Positions 62,452-64,000 of a stretch of DNA of 64,000 bases are shown one piece after another (positions within the stretch are counted from its first letter, which is position 1; the number at the start of each line of letters is the position of its first letter). The DNA is taken from NCBI GenBank assembly GCA_017643925.1, contig JAEPML010000001.1:124001-188000 (forward strand). Reading direction: 5' to 3'. The position numbers and the translations under genes were made by a program. The notes beneath the pieces are model-generated. The model was given only the letters and a program-made list of their open reading frames with translations, was not told the origin of the DNA and ran no database searches. Origin of the DNA: Roseibium sp. (GTDB taxonomy: Bacteria; Pseudomonadota; Alphaproteobacteria; Rhizobiales; Stappiaceae).

Positions 62452-62919
62452 TCAGCCCTGGCCTTCTTCGGCCAGCCGCCTGGCAGCGCGCATCGTTGTT
62501 TCCAGCTGGTTGAGAAACCTTGAGCGGTCGGCCTTTGTGAAGGATGGTCCACTCTCCCGGATTTCACCGATCTCTCGCAAATGTGTGTTCAGATCGCGCA
62601 TCGCCAGACGCATGCCGATCCCGTCTTCGCGAAAGGGTTTGCCGGTCGGGCCGATGACAAGGGCACCAGTCTTGACGCATCGCGCCGCCAGCGGCACGTC
62701 GGCTGTGACGACGACATCGCCTTTCACGGCCCGCTCAGCGATCCAGTTGTCGGCTTCGTCAGGCCCTTCGGGAACAACAATCCGTTCGATCAGGTCCCCT
62801 TCCGGAAGCCGCATCCAGCTGTTGGAGACGATCTTGATCGGCACTTTGTGTCGTTCACCGACCCGTATGGCCTCGTCTTTCACCGGACACGCATCGGCAT
62901 CCACGTAAAGCACCGTCAT
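62452..62919 (-). CDS. YaiI/YqxD (DUF188) family protein
   Basis: The protein has 155 residues, starting MTVLYVDADACPVKDEAIRV, the family's N-terminal signature with two Asp; GDVVVTADVPLAARCVKTGA and the terminal RSRFLNQLETTM are also typical. The fold is PIN/NYN-like and nuclease activity has been suggested, but the function is not established. Its ATG overlaps the stop of the upstream flavoprotein gene by four bases. Confidence 0.9.
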   Translation of the reverse strand: MTVLYVDADACPVKDEAIRVGERHKVPIKIVSNSWMRLPEGDLIERIVVPEGPDEADNWIAERAVKGDVVVTADVPLAARCVKTGALVIGPTGKPFREDGIGMRLAMRDLNTHLREIGEIRESGPSFTKADRSRFLNQLETTMRAARRLAEEGQG

Positions 62920-64000
62920 GGCGCAAGTTCCTTTTTGTCTGCCAGGTAAGCGTCGATGCCGCGCGCAGCCCTTTGCCCCATCGCGAAACAGGCCTGCAAC
63001 AGGTAGCCACCCGTTGGCGCTTCCCAGTCGAGCATTTCTCCGGCGGCAAATACGCCGGGCATTTTCTTGAGCATGAGGTTTTCGTCAAGCTCGTCGAGCG
63101 CGATGCCCCCCGCAGAGGAAATCGCGCGGTCAATGGAATAGGGAGCTCTGCACATGACCGGGACGGACTTGATCCGGGTTACCAGTTCGGATGGATCAGG
63201 GGGCAACGGTCCGGCTTCCCGTATGAGAGCCTGTTCGGCAGGATTGAGCTTCACTGACTTCCTGAGAAACGTTGACAGGGATTGCTTGCCGCGTGGGCGC
63301 GACAGCTTGCGCATCAGCTCTTCCAGGGTCAGCGCGGGGCGCAGGTCTATCGCCAGCTCCGCTTCACCGTCCTGATTGATCTTTTCGCGAATATCTGCGG
63401 ACAGTGCGTAGACGGCACCGCCTTCCAGTCCTTTTTCCGAGATCACGGCTTCCCCGAGGACCGACTTTTCGTCAAGCGAGAGGGCAATGCGTTTCAGCGG
63501 AGCTCCGGGATGACGCGCTTTCAAATGCGCGGACCAATCGACTAGAAATCCGCAGTTGGCTGGCTCGAACCGGTTGACCCGCACACCGCTGGCTTCAAGG
63601 CATGGGACCCAGGACGCATCGGACCCGAGTTTCGGCCAGCTTGCGCCTCCGAGTCCGAGCAGAACCGCGTGTGCCGGAAACGCCTTGGTCTCACCGGTTG
63701 TCGTCTGGATCAGGGCATCTCCCGTTTCTGAAAACCCCAGAAACATGTGGCGGCCGAGAAGCTGCACATTCAGGCGTCCAAGACGCTGCAGCCAGGCTCG
63801 CAGCAAGGGCGAGGCTTTCATGGATTTGGGAAAGACACGCCCGCTGCTGCCGACGAATGTCTCCTGGCCAAGACCATGACACCAGGCAATCAGGTCCTTT
63901 GTGGGGAAGTCCCTGATCAGGGTTTCAACAAACCCGCCCGAGGGCCGATAGCGCTCGACAAACTTTTCCAGGTCTTCGCTGTGGGTCAGATTGAGGCCAC
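62916..64000 (-). CDS. HI0933-like (TIGR03862-type) flavoprotein, 5' end outside window
   Basis: The frame is open to the right edge, giving 361 codons of a protein whose N-terminal FAD motif lies outside. The visible part starts NLTHSEDLEKFVERYR, then GSSGRVFPKSMKASPLLRAW, LLGLGGASWPKLGSDASW and a C-terminal FAAGEMLDWEAPTGGYLLQA, which is the FAD-binding end of this family. It is a superfamily relative of the flavoprotein at 48504. The function is unknown. It is translationally coupled to the DUF188 gene. Confidence 0.86.
   Translation of the reverse strand, partial: GLNLTHSEDLEKFVERYRPSGGFVETLIRDFPTKDLIAWCHGLGQETFVGSSGRVFPKSMKASPLLRAWLQRLGRLNVQLLGRHMFLGFSETGDALIQTTTGETKAFPAHAVLLGLGGASWPKLGSDASWVPCLEASGVRVNRFEPANCGFLVDWSAHLKARHPGAPLKRIALSLDEKSVLGEAVISEKGLEGGAVYALSADIREKINQDGEAELAIDLRPALTLEELMRKLSRPRGKQSLSTFLRKSVKLNPAEQALIREAGPLPPDPSELVTRIKSVPVMCRAPYSIDRAISSAGGIALDELDENLMLKKMPGVFAAGEMLDWEAPTGGYLLQACFAMGQRAARGIDAYLADKKELAP

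Noticed and set aside
1-64000. CRISPR arrays, insertion sequences, rRNA genes or an obvious defence island
   Set aside because: No regularly spaced repeats, transposase, cas, restriction or toxin-antitoxin gene could be recognised on either strand.

Overview
The window is about 64 kb of high-GC alphaproteobacterial chromosome, most like the Stappiaceae (Roseibium/Labrenzia group) of the Hyphomicrobiales. I infer this from the family mix: a RirA-type Rrf2 iron regulator beside hemP with TGA-N9-TCA (IRO) boxes, a BA14K protein, a baeRF11-type eRF1 relative, the choXWV/betIBA choline system, and the rpmH-rnpA-yidC and engB-argB arrangement. No database was consulted. I see no insertion sequence, integrase, CRISPR array or rRNA. 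One tRNA (Arg, ACG) and one probable 6S RNA are present.

Layout. 1-8.1 kb, minus strand: a partial DnaB-like ATPase, a secreted Cys-rich protein, a LysR regulator, then two housekeeping units. These are acetyltransferase-engB-argB-HAD phosphatase and, upstream and separated by a terminator, rpmH-rnpA-yidC with a good sigma-70 promoter. 8.4-12.5 kb, plus: a TVP38/DedA-like membrane protein with a MerA-like flavoprotein, an orphan histidine kinase and tRNA-Arg. 12.9-20.8 kb: a large four-part murein hydrolase, a baeRF11 protein, a LicA-like kinase with a dimethylglycine-dehydrogenase-like enzyme, and a desaturase. 21.0-26.7 kb: a cold-shock protein, then an AsmA-like protein, an MltF-like transglycosylase and a CDF transporter in tight series. 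26.8-31.0 kb: four consecutive exported proteins (amidohydrolase, unknown protein, ureohydrolase, DUF3299). 31-43 kb: an AraC regulator, the 6S RNA candidate, an anchored SNase, a class III aminotransferase with anmK, an orphan periplasmic binding protein divergent from a GntR regulator, MAPEG, sdaA, kynU and a GGDEF/EAL protein.

43.7-48.4 kb is a complete branched-chain amino-acid ABC operon (livGFHM plus binding protein). 48.5-53.3 kb holds an HI0933-type flavoprotein, a LacI regulator, rirA, hemP and a class III cyclase. 53.4-60.5 kb is a compact choline locus: betI-betA-betB on the minus strand, divergent from choX-choW-choV. 60.6-64 kb has a small membrane protein, a second cold-shock protein, BA14K, a YaiI/DUF188 protein and a partial HI0933-type flavoprotein.

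How the parts fit. Choline can be imported (ChoXWV), oxidised to glycine betaine (BetA, BetB) under BetI control, and later demethylated by a DMGDH/sarcosine-dehydrogenase-type enzyme (17274-19706). Serine formed from glycine could feed pyruvate through SdaA. RirA sits next to a probable target, hemP, which has two exact IRO boxes upstream. The four-gene exported hydrolase cluster, the tRNA-proximal murein hydrolase and the 6S RNA candidate are the most interesting less-ordinary items.
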